Source of the DNA: a virus
DNA length: 24,203 nucleotides
Virus record (IMG/VR): IMGVR_UViG_3300027708_000291
Coordinates: 1 to 24,203 of that record
Strand: one strand, 5' to 3'
The notes under the pieces are model-generated. The model was not told the origin of the DNA and searched no databases. It saw only the letters and a program-made list of their open reading frames with translations. A program made the position numbers and the translations under genes. This document shows, one piece after another, positions 1-7,525 of the stretch. Each line of letters begins with the position of its first letter. The stretch's first letter is position 1.

Positions 1-202
1 GCCAACGATCATTGATCTGGAGAACACCTGTATCAAAATGACGACCCTTACCATGCTCCCAATCACCCCACGGCGCACCCGACGGATACAGGCAGTTACT
101 CGACGGACCAGATTCACGACAGCCGATAGCAAACCATGCACGCTCAGCATGCACATTATGGGCACGCAAGAAACGTAACCACCATGCAGCCCCACTACTC
201 AT
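1..202 (-). CDS. Lysozyme-like lytic transglycosylase, 5' part only (runs off left edge)
   Basis: The minus strand encodes 67 residues from an ATG at 202 whose first bases overlap the TGA of the endolysin (ATGA junction). The frame stays open to the edge of the window. Around residues 24-31 it reads FAIGCRESG, and around residues 57-67 FDTGVLQINDRW. This is the arrangement of lysozyme-fold transglycosylases (GH23/SLT type): a catalytic Glu in an ESG motif (E30 here), followed by a G-x-x-QIN segment. The inferred role is cleavage of the peptidoglycan glycan strand, complementing the peptidase endolysin just upstream. The C-terminal part is not visible, so the full domain set and any secretion or binding modules are unknown. 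The family call is by motif; a catalytically dead relative cannot be excluded. Confidence 0.72.
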   Translation of the reverse strand, partial: MSSGAAWWLRFLRAHNVHAERAWFAIGCRESGPSSNCLYPSGAPWGDWEHGKGRHFDTGVLQINDRW

Positions 203-1017
203 GCGACTACTGCGAATCCATGCTTGGCACCCAACTTCGTCAGGCTCGTCTGCCCCGGCTTACCATCAGCGGCAGCACCCGCATAACCCAACCGCTGCTG
301 CCATACCGAATATGCTTTCAACGTGGCAGGACCAAACGCACCATCAGCACCCGACGCACCGACACTGATCTTCTCAGCGATCAACGCCTTCTGCACCAAA
401 GCGATCTGCGAATTCTTCTTACCCGGCTGCACATTAGCCACCGAAACCGTCGGCCTCGTCCCCGGCTTCGGAGGCACCACCGGAGCAACCGTCGGTGTTC
501 CAGTCCGAGTACCATCGGAACGGATCCCCAACTTGGCGATCATCCGATTCACATCAGCCTGCGTCGTACCGGGCTTGAGCGCCCAGTGCATGGCATCGTA
601 ATACCGTGGATTCCCGTAATCTCCCCCGAGGTCACGCGGCCCACCCCAGATCACAATCTCATACCGAGCCTTGATCACTCGGGCCGCAGCACTCTTCGCT
701 CCAACCCACCAGTTGTAGGTGCTCGTCCCTTGAGCACCCTCAGCCGAGGCACGCAAATCCGTGGCCGTTCCAGAACTATGGTCACTCCACGACGAACTCG
801 CTCGCGCAATTCTGTAATCATAAGAATCGACATCGGTCTTATTGACCAGCGGATGAATCGTCTTGTGATAATCCAACGCCAACGATACGAACAAGGGTGC
901 CACCGAGGCGCGACCATAGAAGACGCACGGTGTACCCGGTACACGTAAACGAGTGAGCCGCTTATCATCCCACGGCGGTGATCCAAGAACTTCCCACCCA
1001 TTAATGGAAGTCGCCAT
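199..1017 (-). CDS. Endolysin: M15-type L,D/D,D-peptidase with C-terminal peptidoglycan-binding domain
   Basis: This is a 272 aa cell wall hydrolase. Residues 1-150 form a peptidase M15 (VanY/endolysin-like) domain. The zinc motif SDHSSGTATDLRA supplies H80 and D87, and DAMHW supplies H144. The domain cleaves peptide bonds in peptidoglycan stems or bridges. A Pro/Thr-rich linker (about 170-195) leads to a PG_binding_1-type domain (about 197-265, with DGAFGPATLKA). No signal peptide is seen, so release should depend on the holin encoded just upstream. The ATG at 1017 was chosen because it lies one base after the holin stop. The frame stays open upstream to 1227, but that stretch is Arg/Trp-rich and overlaps the holin gene, so it is a shadow. 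The stop overlaps the start of the next gene (ATGA). Confidence 0.9.
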   Translation of the reverse strand: MATSINGWEVLGSPPWDDKRLTRLRVPGTPCVFYGRASVAPLFVSLALDYHKTIHPLVNKTDVDSYDYRIARASSSWSDHSSGTATDLRASAEGAQGTSTYNWWVGAKSAAARVIKARYEIVIWGGPRDLGGDYGNPRYYDAMHWALKPGTTQADVNRMIAKLGIRSDGTRTGTPTVAPVVPPKPGTRPTVSVANVQPGKKNSQIALVQKALIAEKISVGASGADGAFGPATLKAYSVWQQRLGYAGAAADGKPGQTSLTKLGAKHGFAVVA

Positions 1018-1018
1018 G

Positions 1019-1339
1019 TCAGCCAACCGATTCCGACGCCGGATCAACAGGAGCATCAACCACGGCAGGATCAACCACCTCAACCGGAGCATGATCAACC
1101 AACGACGGAACAACTGCCTCATTCGCCAACGACGGACCCGTGTTCCCAATACCACTAGACACGATGCTGGACAGGATTGACAACATTGTCGCCGTCGCCG
1201 CCACCGCCGCAGCCTGCGTCCAATCAACGCTGAGGATCGTGGTCTGATTCACCGCGAGCAATGCAATCAATGTCTGCGCGAGAGTCTTCACAGCACGTTC
1301 GGCTGCAGCCTTCCAAAAAGATACTGACCAGATAGTCAC
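1019..1339 (-). CDS. Holin, r1t-like
   Basis: A 106 aa small membrane protein starting at a GTG (1339). Residues 1-25 contain FWKAAAERAVKTLAQTLIALL, which matches the opening of r1t-type phage holins (FWxxAAERAxKTxAQ). Two hydrophobic segments follow, about residues 20-32 and 40-65 (AAAVAATATMLSILSSI). The C-terminal tail is rich in Val, Asp and Pro (VDPAVVDAPVDP). It would form the membrane lesion that frees the endolysin encoded one base downstream. The GTG is favoured over the upstream ATG at 1387 because AGGAG lies seven bases before it, and the longer version would overlap the previous gene and add a basic, non-homologous leader. Confidence 0.88.
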   Translation of the reverse strand: MTIWSVSFWKAAAERAVKTLAQTLIALLAVNQTTILSVDWTQAAAVAATATMLSILSSIVSSGIGNTGPSLANEAVVPSLVDHAPVEVVDPAVVDAPVDPASESVG

Positions 1340-1346
1340 AGACCTT

Positions 1347-1351
1347 CTCCT
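1347..1351 (-). promoter_or_regulatory. Ribosome binding site deciding the holin start
   Basis: AGGAG on the minus strand, seven bases upstream of the GTG at 1339. It overlaps the last base of the preceding gene's TAG plus the bases after it. It selects the short 106 aa holin over the longer open frame. Confidence 0.7.
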
Positions 1352-1676
1352 ATTTCTTGTAGAGTGCTGCCCACGTAGCAGCATCAATCGTCCCGGTAGG
1401 TTTCAAACCATTGACGCCCTGCAGTCGACGCACGGCACGCACCGTCTCATAACCAAACACGCCACTGATCTTCCCCCCATACATGTCGATCACGGTCAAC
1501 TGTCGTTGCACATCGGCAATGACAGGACCACGATCACCTGACTCCAACGGTCGACGAAAACCAGCAGGAGGATTCACTCCCGTAAGTTTGCCCGGTCGAA
1601 TCACCGCCGGTTCAGGCTCAACACTTTTACGAGCCCGTCGCGGTTTCGCTGTTTCCTCAACACTATGTTCAGTCAT
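1350..1676 (-). CDS. Stand-alone peptidoglycan-binding protein
   Basis: A 108 aa protein with a charged, disordered-looking N-terminus (about residues 1-35, Lys/Arg/Pro/Glu rich). Residues 45-108 form a single PG_binding_1-type domain: VIADVQRQLTVIDMYGGKISGVFG, then the conserved TVRAVRRLQ and TIDAATWAALY. No catalytic domain or signal peptide is visible. It sits between a membrane/coiled-coil protein and the holin, so it belongs to the lysis cassette or is a wall-binding accessory of the tail. The ATG at 1676 is preferred because GGAGG lies five bases upstream; ATGs at 1679 and 1688 in the same frame are alternatives. Confidence 0.82.
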   Translation of the reverse strand: MTEHSVEETAKPRRARKSVEPEPAVIRPGKLTGVNPPAGFRRPLESGDRGPVIADVQRQLTVIDMYGGKISGVFGYETVRAVRRLQGVNGLKPTGTIDAATWAALYKK

Positions 1677-1723
1677 CATCGCCTCCATCAGTAAGGGTAA
1701 AGCCCACCGTGGACGAGACTAAG

Positions 1724-2143
1724 TTAAGACACGCTACTGGTATTGATATGACTATCTAAGGTTTGCGAATGAACTTCCAACTGATTTTGAATGTTGCGTT
1801 GTCGTGTCTCCACCACCCCGACCTGTTCAATTAACCAGTCTACGGCTCGCCGCGTATCACACACCTGATCCTTCAACGATGCGCCCCCGTTACGTTTCAA
1901 TTCACCATCAATCGCATTCAACCGTTCCATCACCCCCGGCACCCGGTCACGACCCGGAGCCTCCTCCTCACCCTCCCAGTCGCGTTGAAACTTCTCCGAC
2001 CAGTCAAGGAAAGTCGACAATCGACTGATTGCCTTACCGAAGATCAGCCGTAACACTCCCAGCAGCGTGGCTATCCCGGCAGCCAACCAGAACACGTCAT
2101 CGATACCGATCCCATCAGCGATACCAACATCGGCGAGGATCAT
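1724..2143 (-). CDS. DUF2746-like membrane protein with coiled coil
   Basis: A 139 aa protein. It has a short N-terminus, one transmembrane segment at about residues 17-37 (VFWLAAGIATLLGVLRLIFG), then a basic/acidic region. Next comes the motif LKRNGGASLKDQV (about 82-94), typical of the actinophage DUF2746-type family, and a predicted coiled coil to the end. Its role is unknown; it lies at the junction of the tail and lysis genes, and related proteins are annotated either as holin-like or as minor structural proteins. The ATG at 2143 overlaps the previous stop (ATGA). The frame is open upstream to 2218, but that extra part overlaps the preceding tail gene and is rejected. Confidence 0.75.
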   Translation of the reverse strand: MILADVGIADGIGIDDVFWLAAGIATLLGVLRLIFGKAISRLSTFLDWSEKFQRDWEGEEEAPGRDRVPGVMERLNAIDGELKRNGGASLKDQVCDTRRAVDWLIEQVGVVETRQRNIQNQLEVHSQTLDSHINTSSVS

Positions 2144-2808
2144 GGTTTTGGTCCAAGATAGGTGAGCGAGGCAAAAGCAAGACCAGCCGAAATAGTAGAG
2201 GCTGAACCTCCAAGCCACACTTGACTGAGAACGTAATCACCAGCGAGCATCGGATAAACACCTGTGACGTTGACGTTCAAGTTATAGCCAGTTGCGCCAG
2301 TGAACGAGTAATCAACGTATTGTGAAGTTCCCGCACGAGTATGAACCAAGGCTGCATACACAACTTCTGCGGTGCCCGGTGCAGTAATTTGAGTATTAGC
2401 CGTCGCCATATAGATCCCGTCAATCGGCGCGTTCATTCGCTCAGGATTCGTACCATTCCACATTCCCCACGTATCAATACCTTGCACCGTATTGAAAACT
2501 ACGTTGGTATACGTCGCCAAGGCAATGCTCTGACTCGTCGAACGAGCAACGCGCACATGAGGAACAGGAACACTAGATAAAGTGCCGATGATCATCATGT
2601 CCCGACCATCAACGGCAACCCACACCGCCGACCCCGGCAACGGATACACATGCGACATCCGCGCAATACCCGTCAACTGAGTACTACCACCAGCCAACGT
2701 GATCGTCGACGTAATACCCGAATTCGAGACCACCGTCGCCTGACGTAACCGAACCCCAGCCGGTGCCTCCAACGCCGACATCAGGGAGGTCACATCATAA
2801 TCACTCAC
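2140..2808 (-). CDS. Minor tail protein: OB-like domain plus C1q/jellyroll-like receptor-binding domain
   Basis: A 222 aa protein with two parts. Residues about 18-78 look like a small OB-type baseplate beta barrel, with alternating beta strands ending in PLPGSAVWVAVDGRDMMIIGTLSS. Residues about 85-222 look like a C1q/TNF-like jellyroll used by phages for receptor binding: VVFNTVQGIDTWGMW, NPERMNAPIDGIYMATA, and a terminal strand LAFASLTYLG. It follows the tail hub gene with a GTGA overlap and a GGGA five bases upstream of the GTG start. It is probably attached at the tail tip and contacts the host surface. The fold assignment is by pattern only. Confidence 0.62.
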   Translation of the reverse strand: MSDYDVTSLMSALEAPAGVRLRQATVVSNSGITSTITLAGGSTQLTGIARMSHVYPLPGSAVWVAVDGRDMMIIGTLSSVPVPHVRVARSTSQSIALATYTNVVFNTVQGIDTWGMWNGTNPERMNAPIDGIYMATANTQITAPGTAEVVYAALVHTRAGTSQYVDYSFTGATGYNLNVNVTGVYPMLAGDYVLSQVWLGGSASTISAGLAFASLTYLGPKP

Positions 2809-4052
2809 GATAATCCCAACGCTCGAATCGTAACCGTCGATGACCCCGAAGGAGTCAAAGGTATCTTAACGCAATCAACGATACCCGCGAGGTCGACACC
2901 AGAATCCTGATCATAAACAGCGACCACATCCATCGCATCAAGATACGGATTCGGCACGATCTCCAAATCCATCTGCACACCGGCAACAGAATTCAACAGG
3001 TAAGGAGCGACACCATTCATCTGATCCGCCGACACAAAAATAGGATTAGAAATTTTTGTCGCATTAGCACCAAACGGGCCGTTATATCGCAACGCACACG
3101 ACGGATCAATAATCCAATACCCATCGATACTGGCACCATAATTCGACGGGATCGGTAACGGAGTAAGCAACCCCGTCCCCTCCGCTGTCACAATCACACC
3201 ATTAACGGCTTGCCGTTTGAAGGATCGTTTCAACGACAACAACACACCCGTCGAACCAGAATCCAACGTGTAATCAGGAACATCATCAAAGGATGGATAC
3301 AGGCTCGTCGTCACTCGACCCGCATAATCCATATACAACGCCATCCCCGATGCTTGCGCTATCAGACACGCATCCTGCCACGGCGAAGAATTGCTATCAG
3401 TGCCGAACGTCAACTGCGGAGTCGTATACGTGGTGGACGCCAAATTGAACGTCAACGGGATATTCCACTGATTCAACACGTTAGTAATCGCATCACTAAC
3501 ATTCGTTCCCGCAGCCACCTGATACTGCGTATTCCACGGTTGCGCGAGCATCCCCGACAAATCTTCACCCGACACCGCCAACGTCGTCCCCGTATGATCA
3601 TTCGTGATCGACAGATCCGTCGAACGAAACACTCCCAACGGCACGTCAACCTGACCGAACCCGGCGATGATCGAACGATAAATGGTGATCGTATATTGCG
3701 AGAACGGACCTAACGGATAGTCAGTATCGAAATTGGTTGTCGGCATCAACGAACCCGAATAATCCGGCAACGTCATCTCCATACTGCGACGCACCGACCG
3801 ACGCCCATCGATGGTGACACTACCCGCCGTGGGTTGCAGATTAGCGATCAAGTTACCGTAAACATCAGCGAGCATGCAATACACGTTCATCTCATGAGAT
3901 GAACGCCACGCCGTATCAACCGCAGAAGAGTAAGAACGACTCGGAAAATCGGGTGCAGCCTGCACATAATTTGAGGACGTGCTCGGGATCGTACTATTAC
4001 TGTCACCAACCGCGACAGCAGAAATCCCCTGATTAGAGTTGGACACCACCAT
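2805..4052 (-). CDS. Tail hub / baseplate protein, DUF5047-like
   Basis: A 415 aa protein. After a Ser/Asn-rich N-terminus, it has the pattern of actinophage tail hub proteins. There is a strand with GSVTIDGRRSVRRSMEMTL (about 77-95), then YPLGPFSQYTITIYRS, the plGVFRSTDLSI strand (about 139-150), and LAVSGEDLSGML (about 158-169). A long C-terminal region follows, ending in TVTIRALGLS. These proteins form the ring closing the tail tube and holding the tip, like gp27-type hubs. It follows the giant Dit-like gene with a TGATG junction and lacks a close Shine-Dalgarno, so translational coupling is likely. No lysozyme or peptidase domain is visible. Confidence 0.72.
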   Translation of the reverse strand: MVVSNSNQGISAVAVGDSNSTIPSTSSNYVQAAPDFPSRSYSSAVDTAWRSSHEMNVYCMLADVYGNLIANLQPTAGSVTIDGRRSVRRSMEMTLPDYSGSLMPTTNFDTDYPLGPFSQYTITIYRSIIAGFGQVDVPLGVFRSTDLSITNDHTGTTLAVSGEDLSGMLAQPWNTQYQVAAGTNVSDAITNVLNQWNIPLTFNLASTTYTTPQLTFGTDSNSSPWQDACLIAQASGMALYMDYAGRVTTSLYPSFDDVPDYTLDSGSTGVLLSLKRSFKRQAVNGVIVTAEGTGLLTPLPIPSNYGASIDGYWIIDPSCALRYNGPFGANATKISNPIFVSADQMNGVAPYLLNSVAGVQMDLEIVPNPYLDAMDVVAVYDQDSGVDLAGIVDCVKIPLTPSGSSTVTIRALGLS

Positions 4053-7000
4053 CAGTTCGGGCCAACCTCAACATAATCACACTTGACGAATCGGATCTCA
4101 CGACCAACCGGACCCTGCTGATCATAGGATCGTTTCGTTAACCGGATCCATCGTTGTCGACCAAACGCATCCTGCCACAACAGGGTGCCCTTAAATTCGA
4201 CCACCAGTTTCAACGTGGCCCAATCACTGGCCGTCGTACTAATCAACTGCAAAGTTCCACCCGTACCATACAAGCCGCCAGAGATCGCCAACGAATATCC
4301 ACGACCGCGTGGCTTAAACATGGCAACTTCTTCATCCAGCGCGAACGTCGGCTTATCAGCCATCGACACAGATCGCGACAGGGTAGGCGAATCGATCACC
4401 TTCAACCAGTTTTTACCATCTGAGGTTGACGTGATGGAGATCGCCGGATTGAACGTATCAGTTGTTGACCATGCCGTGGCTAAGGCACCCGTACCAGAGA
4501 CGACGAGCATCTGCGAACGATACGACACGGTAGTACCACGAGCCGCTTCATAATCGTAATACGTTTCCTTCGTATGACCCAACGTGAAGTATTGCAACGT
4601 CGACGTGGTAGCCGTCAGTGAACGATACGCACGTACCGCCTGAGTCGTGACGATGCTATCGGTACGTTGCACCGTAATGCTCGGCAACGTGTAGCCGCCC
4701 GACAACCAACCGAAATATGTTTGTGACGCCGACGCATTCGCAGCACCGAGGAAACCACCATAATACGGCGAGGTCACATTACCGTCGAAATAATCATTGA
4801 CCGTTGCCGACTGTTCAATCAGGACCGCATCAATCCATGTCGAGGTTGACGTGCCAGTGATCGACTTATTCCTGATCCCAATCTGATGTGAGGTTGCCGT
4901 GGCCGTGAATGTGTAGGAGACGCGCACCCACGCATCCTTAGTGGTTGATGTGGTGCCATTACCGATGGTGGCACAGTAGGCAGCGATATCGGGTCCACCC
5001 GTCGGGGTGTAAGCGTAGAAACTGATCGTATACTGCTGACCGATGCTTAAACCAGTCAACGTGTTATACACCGTGGCTCCATCAACGGCGACACCATTTG
5101 ACCATCCGATCAGACCAGATGCCGTACCCGTGAGGTAACGAGTCGTATCTTGAGTGATGGTCGCGGACGCTGGTGTCCAGTTACCGTTATTGGTTTCAAA
5201 TGAAGGATTGGTACATAAGTTGGTTCGCACCGTGATCGATGAATCAATCGGGGTCACCATGTAACGGTCGAAGAAATGAATCTCCCCCGACGTAATACCT
5301 GCTTGCTCAACCATGATGTACGGTTGCGCTGTCACAGCCCATGATGGTGCAGTGAAAATGCCACTCGTGATCGGAGTCCATGCGCTCGTGCTCGTCGTTG
5401 TGGCAGTACCGAAACTGTTACCCACCTGAGCCACACCAGTCTGAGCAGTTGCCGCAGCACCCGTCGCATTTGTCACATCGAACGTAGTCGACGTGACAGC
5501 CGTAATCGTAAAAACTCCAGTATTGCCGACAGCACTCATCGCCGTGATCAACACATTCTGTCCAACGGTAAACGTGTGAGCAGCACTGGTCGTATACCGC
5601 CATGTCGAACCCGACACTAATGCGGCAGTGGTGACCGTGGCCGACACTTGCCTACTAGATCCTGAACCGTCATACCATGCCATGCACAGACGAGCCGTAC
5701 GAGTATTGACCGTCGAGCGCGTAAATGCGGTGCAATAGTAAGCGGCACTGCCCGTCACCGAAAACGTAGGATAACTGACGGCTTGCAAATGTCCGGCAGC
5801 GTAGGCTCGAATCGCTAACGATTGCGTATCTTGATACGCCTGCGGAACAGGAATACCAGCGGAAGCGGTCGGGTTCGATACGTACTGCGGATAACCGATC
5901 TTCGTGACTGTACCCGGACCAGCGACTTGTGCAGCCCCACTAGCATTGGTGATGGTGAATTGTGTCGTACTTGGCACCGTCAACACGTAGAAGGTTCCCT
6001 GATTACCACCAGCCGTCGTACCGGCGATGGTGATCTTATTGCCGATGGTTAACCCATGAGCCGTTGACGTGTTCACTGTGACAGTGGGTGTGATGAAACT
6101 GATGCTGCTGATATTGGTGACAGGAGCCGTCACATCATTGTTAACCGAATCACCCCACGCACCCGCAGGGCTCGTACCCTCCATGTTCGCCGCAGCATTA
6201 GACAACAAATTGTTGAATGCGGGCGGAATTGTCAACGCGACCCGTTGATTGGTACTATCCCACGTCGCCGTGACCGGAACATTCACCGGAGACGAAGATG
6301 CCAACGTCGTCAACGTGAACTGAGCATAAGTAAACGCCAGCGTCGTATTATCGGTGGAATAGGCCGTCGCACCCAGATTTGGTTTACCCACACGGACATA
6401 GGCACGATACGTCTGATTGCTCAACGCCGTCGACGGGATCGTCGAATTGATTGAACTCGATGTTCCCGTTGTACGGTAGGAGGCTTGCGCCGTATACGTA
6501 CTGGTGAATGGAGAAAAACCTATAGTATTATAGATTGAGGCAGGATACACGCACACCTCATAATAGGTTTGCAGTTCCCCATCAGTATCAGCATACGTCC
6601 AGTTAACGGTGGGCTGTTTGCTCAAAGTCAAGGTTGCAGGCGAACCGATACTTGCTGTCGACGAACCATCAGAGACAGTAACTGCCGAGACGGTAGGTAA
6701 GGATCGTGTTTGCACAATCGCATACGCTTCATAGAAACGTACCGCCGAAGCGAATGTGGTCGAATTATCGTATAACCAGATTTGCATCGGCCAACCCGCC
6801 GCATAAGCCGTTGCATCAACGAGACCTCGCGTCCAATTCTGTGTCCCGATGCTATAGGTCACACCATCACTGCCCGTGAATGTCAGCAACCCAACGCCAG
6901 CAAATAATGATGTGGTCAGAGGAGTGAAATAGTCAGAGATCGCGGCAGGAGATCCAGCCCACGAATACGCCACCGACGATGATCGACCAACCGGAGATAC

Positions 7001-7525
7001 CGTCATCTGGAAACGTGATCCGTTAACCGTCACACCACTATTGGCTCGGAGACGCACACCACCATAAACACCACACACCACTTCCGATGGTGCAATGCCC
7101 ACGACCGCTGTACCTGTCGCACCTGATTGGGCGACACCTGACGCATTCGTCACATCGAATGTGGTTGACGCGACAGCCGTCACCGTAAACGTGCCATTAT
7201 TACCAGCCGACAAGCCCGTGATCGTCACACCACAACCAACAGTGAAACCATGCGCGGCAGCAGTCGTATACCGCCATGTTGAACTCGACACCAATGCGGC
7301 AGTCGTCACCGTCGACGTTGAAACACCCGCATATGAAGTACGCAACCCCGGCTCACACTTAAACACCGACGATGAGATAGCAGCACTCGATGCTGTCCGA
7401 GCAATCCAACTAGCATCACTATTATCTGACACGTTACCGGCAAATGTTACCGCACCACCCGTAGCCGTGACAGCACCATTATTGTTGATCAACGATTCGA
7501 TACGTTTCCAGTAATAACCAGCCAT
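4052..7525 (-). CDS. Giant distal-tail (Dit)-like minor tail protein with repeats and a carbohydrate-binding module
   Basis: A 1157 aa, Ser/Thr/Ala-rich beta protein encoded directly after the tape measure (TAATG junction), the usual position of Dit. Visible parts: a repeated module of about 70 residues in three copies (about 71-142, 475-542, 628-701); a fibronectin-III-like stretch with two domains (about 278-440); and a galactose-binding-like domain (about 768-910, opening CTNPSFETNNGNW and closing WIDAVLIEQS, then YFDG). The C-terminal about 75 residues (GTGGTLQLIS through WIRLTKRSYDQQG) resemble the C-terminal domain of Dit-like minor tail proteins. The picture is an evolved Dit loaded with adhesion modules at the tail tip. 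A less specific call would be minor tail protein. Confidence 0.72.
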   Translation of the reverse strand: MAGYYWKRIESLINNNGAVTATGGAVTFAGNVSDNSDASWIARTASSAAISSSVFKCEPGLRTSYAGVSTSTVTTAALVSSSTWRYTTAAAHGFTVGCGVTITGLSAGNNGTFTVTAVASTTFDVTNASGVAQSGATGTAVVGIAPSEVVCGVYGGVRLRANSGVTVNGSRFQMTVSPVGRSSSVAYSWAGSPAAISDYFTPLTTSLFAGVGLLTFTGSDGVTYSIGTQNWTRGLVDATAYAAGWPMQIWLYDNSTTFASAVRFYEAYAIVQTRSLPTVSAVTVSDGSSTASIGSPATLTLSKQPTVNWTYADTDGELQTYYEVCVYPASIYNTIGFSPFTSTYTAQASYRTTGTSSSINSTIPSTALSNQTYRAYVRVGKPNLGATAYSTDNTTLAFTYAQFTLTTLASSSPVNVPVTATWDSTNQRVALTIPPAFNNLLSNAAANMEGTSPAGAWGDSVNNDVTAPVTNISSISFITPTVTVNTSTAHGLTIGNKITIAGTTAGGNQGTFYVLTVPSTTQFTITNASGAAQVAGPGTVTKIGYPQYVSNPTASAGIPVPQAYQDTQSLAIRAYAAGHLQAVSYPTFSVTGSAAYYCTAFTRSTVNTRTARLCMAWYDGSGSSRQVSATVTTAALVSGSTWRYTTSAAHTFTVGQNVLITAMSAVGNTGVFTITAVTSTTFDVTNATGAAATAQTGVAQVGNSFGTATTTSTSAWTPITSGIFTAPSWAVTAQPYIMVEQAGITSGEIHFFDRYMVTPIDSSITVRTNLCTNPSFETNNGNWTPASATITQDTTRYLTGTASGLIGWSNGVAVDGATVYNTLTGLSIGQQYTISFYAYTPTGGPDIAAYCATIGNGTTSTTKDAWVRVSYTFTATATSHQIGIRNKSITGTSTSTWIDAVLIEQSATVNDYFDGNVTSPYYGGFLGAANASASQTYFGWLSGGYTLPSITVQRTDSIVTTQAVRAYRSLTATTSTLQYFTLGHTKETYYDYEAARGTTVSYRSQMLVVSGTGALATAWSTTDTFNPAISITSTSDGKNWLKVIDSPTLSRSVSMADKPTFALDEEVAMFKPRGRGYSLAISGGLYGTGGTLQLISTTASDWATLKLVVEFKGTLLWQDAFGRQRWIRLTKRSYDQQGPVGREIRFVKCDYVEVGPN
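5423..5644 (-). repeat. Module copy 3 inside the giant tail protein
   Basis: Encodes residues about 628-701: TTAALVSGSTWRYTTSAAH, FTVGQNVLITAMS, TGVFTITAVTSTTFDVTNATG. It is much closer to copy 1 than to copy 2, suggesting a more recent duplication or a conversion between copies 1 and 3. Confidence 0.8.
5900..6103 (-). repeat. Module copy 2 inside the giant tail protein
   Basis: Encodes residues about 475-542 with the same pattern but more diverged: STAHGLTIGNKITIAGT, QGTFYVLTV, TTQFTITNASGAAQ. The spacing of the shared motifs matches copies 1 and 3. Confidence 0.72.
7100..7315 (-). repeat. Module copy 1 inside the giant tail protein
   Basis: Encodes residues about 71-142. The pattern is TTAALVSSSTWRYTTAAAHG, then FTVGCGVTITGLS, NGTFTVTAV, and TTFDVTNASG. 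It is close to copy 3 even at nucleotide level; both contain the plus-strand string gtcgtataccgccatgt. Confidence 0.8.

Noticed and set aside
1018-1227. N-terminal extension of the endolysin frame
   Set aside because: Arg/Trp/Leu-rich sequence antiparallel in character to a normal endolysin start. It overlaps the holin in another frame, and the M15 domain begins at the ATG at 1017.
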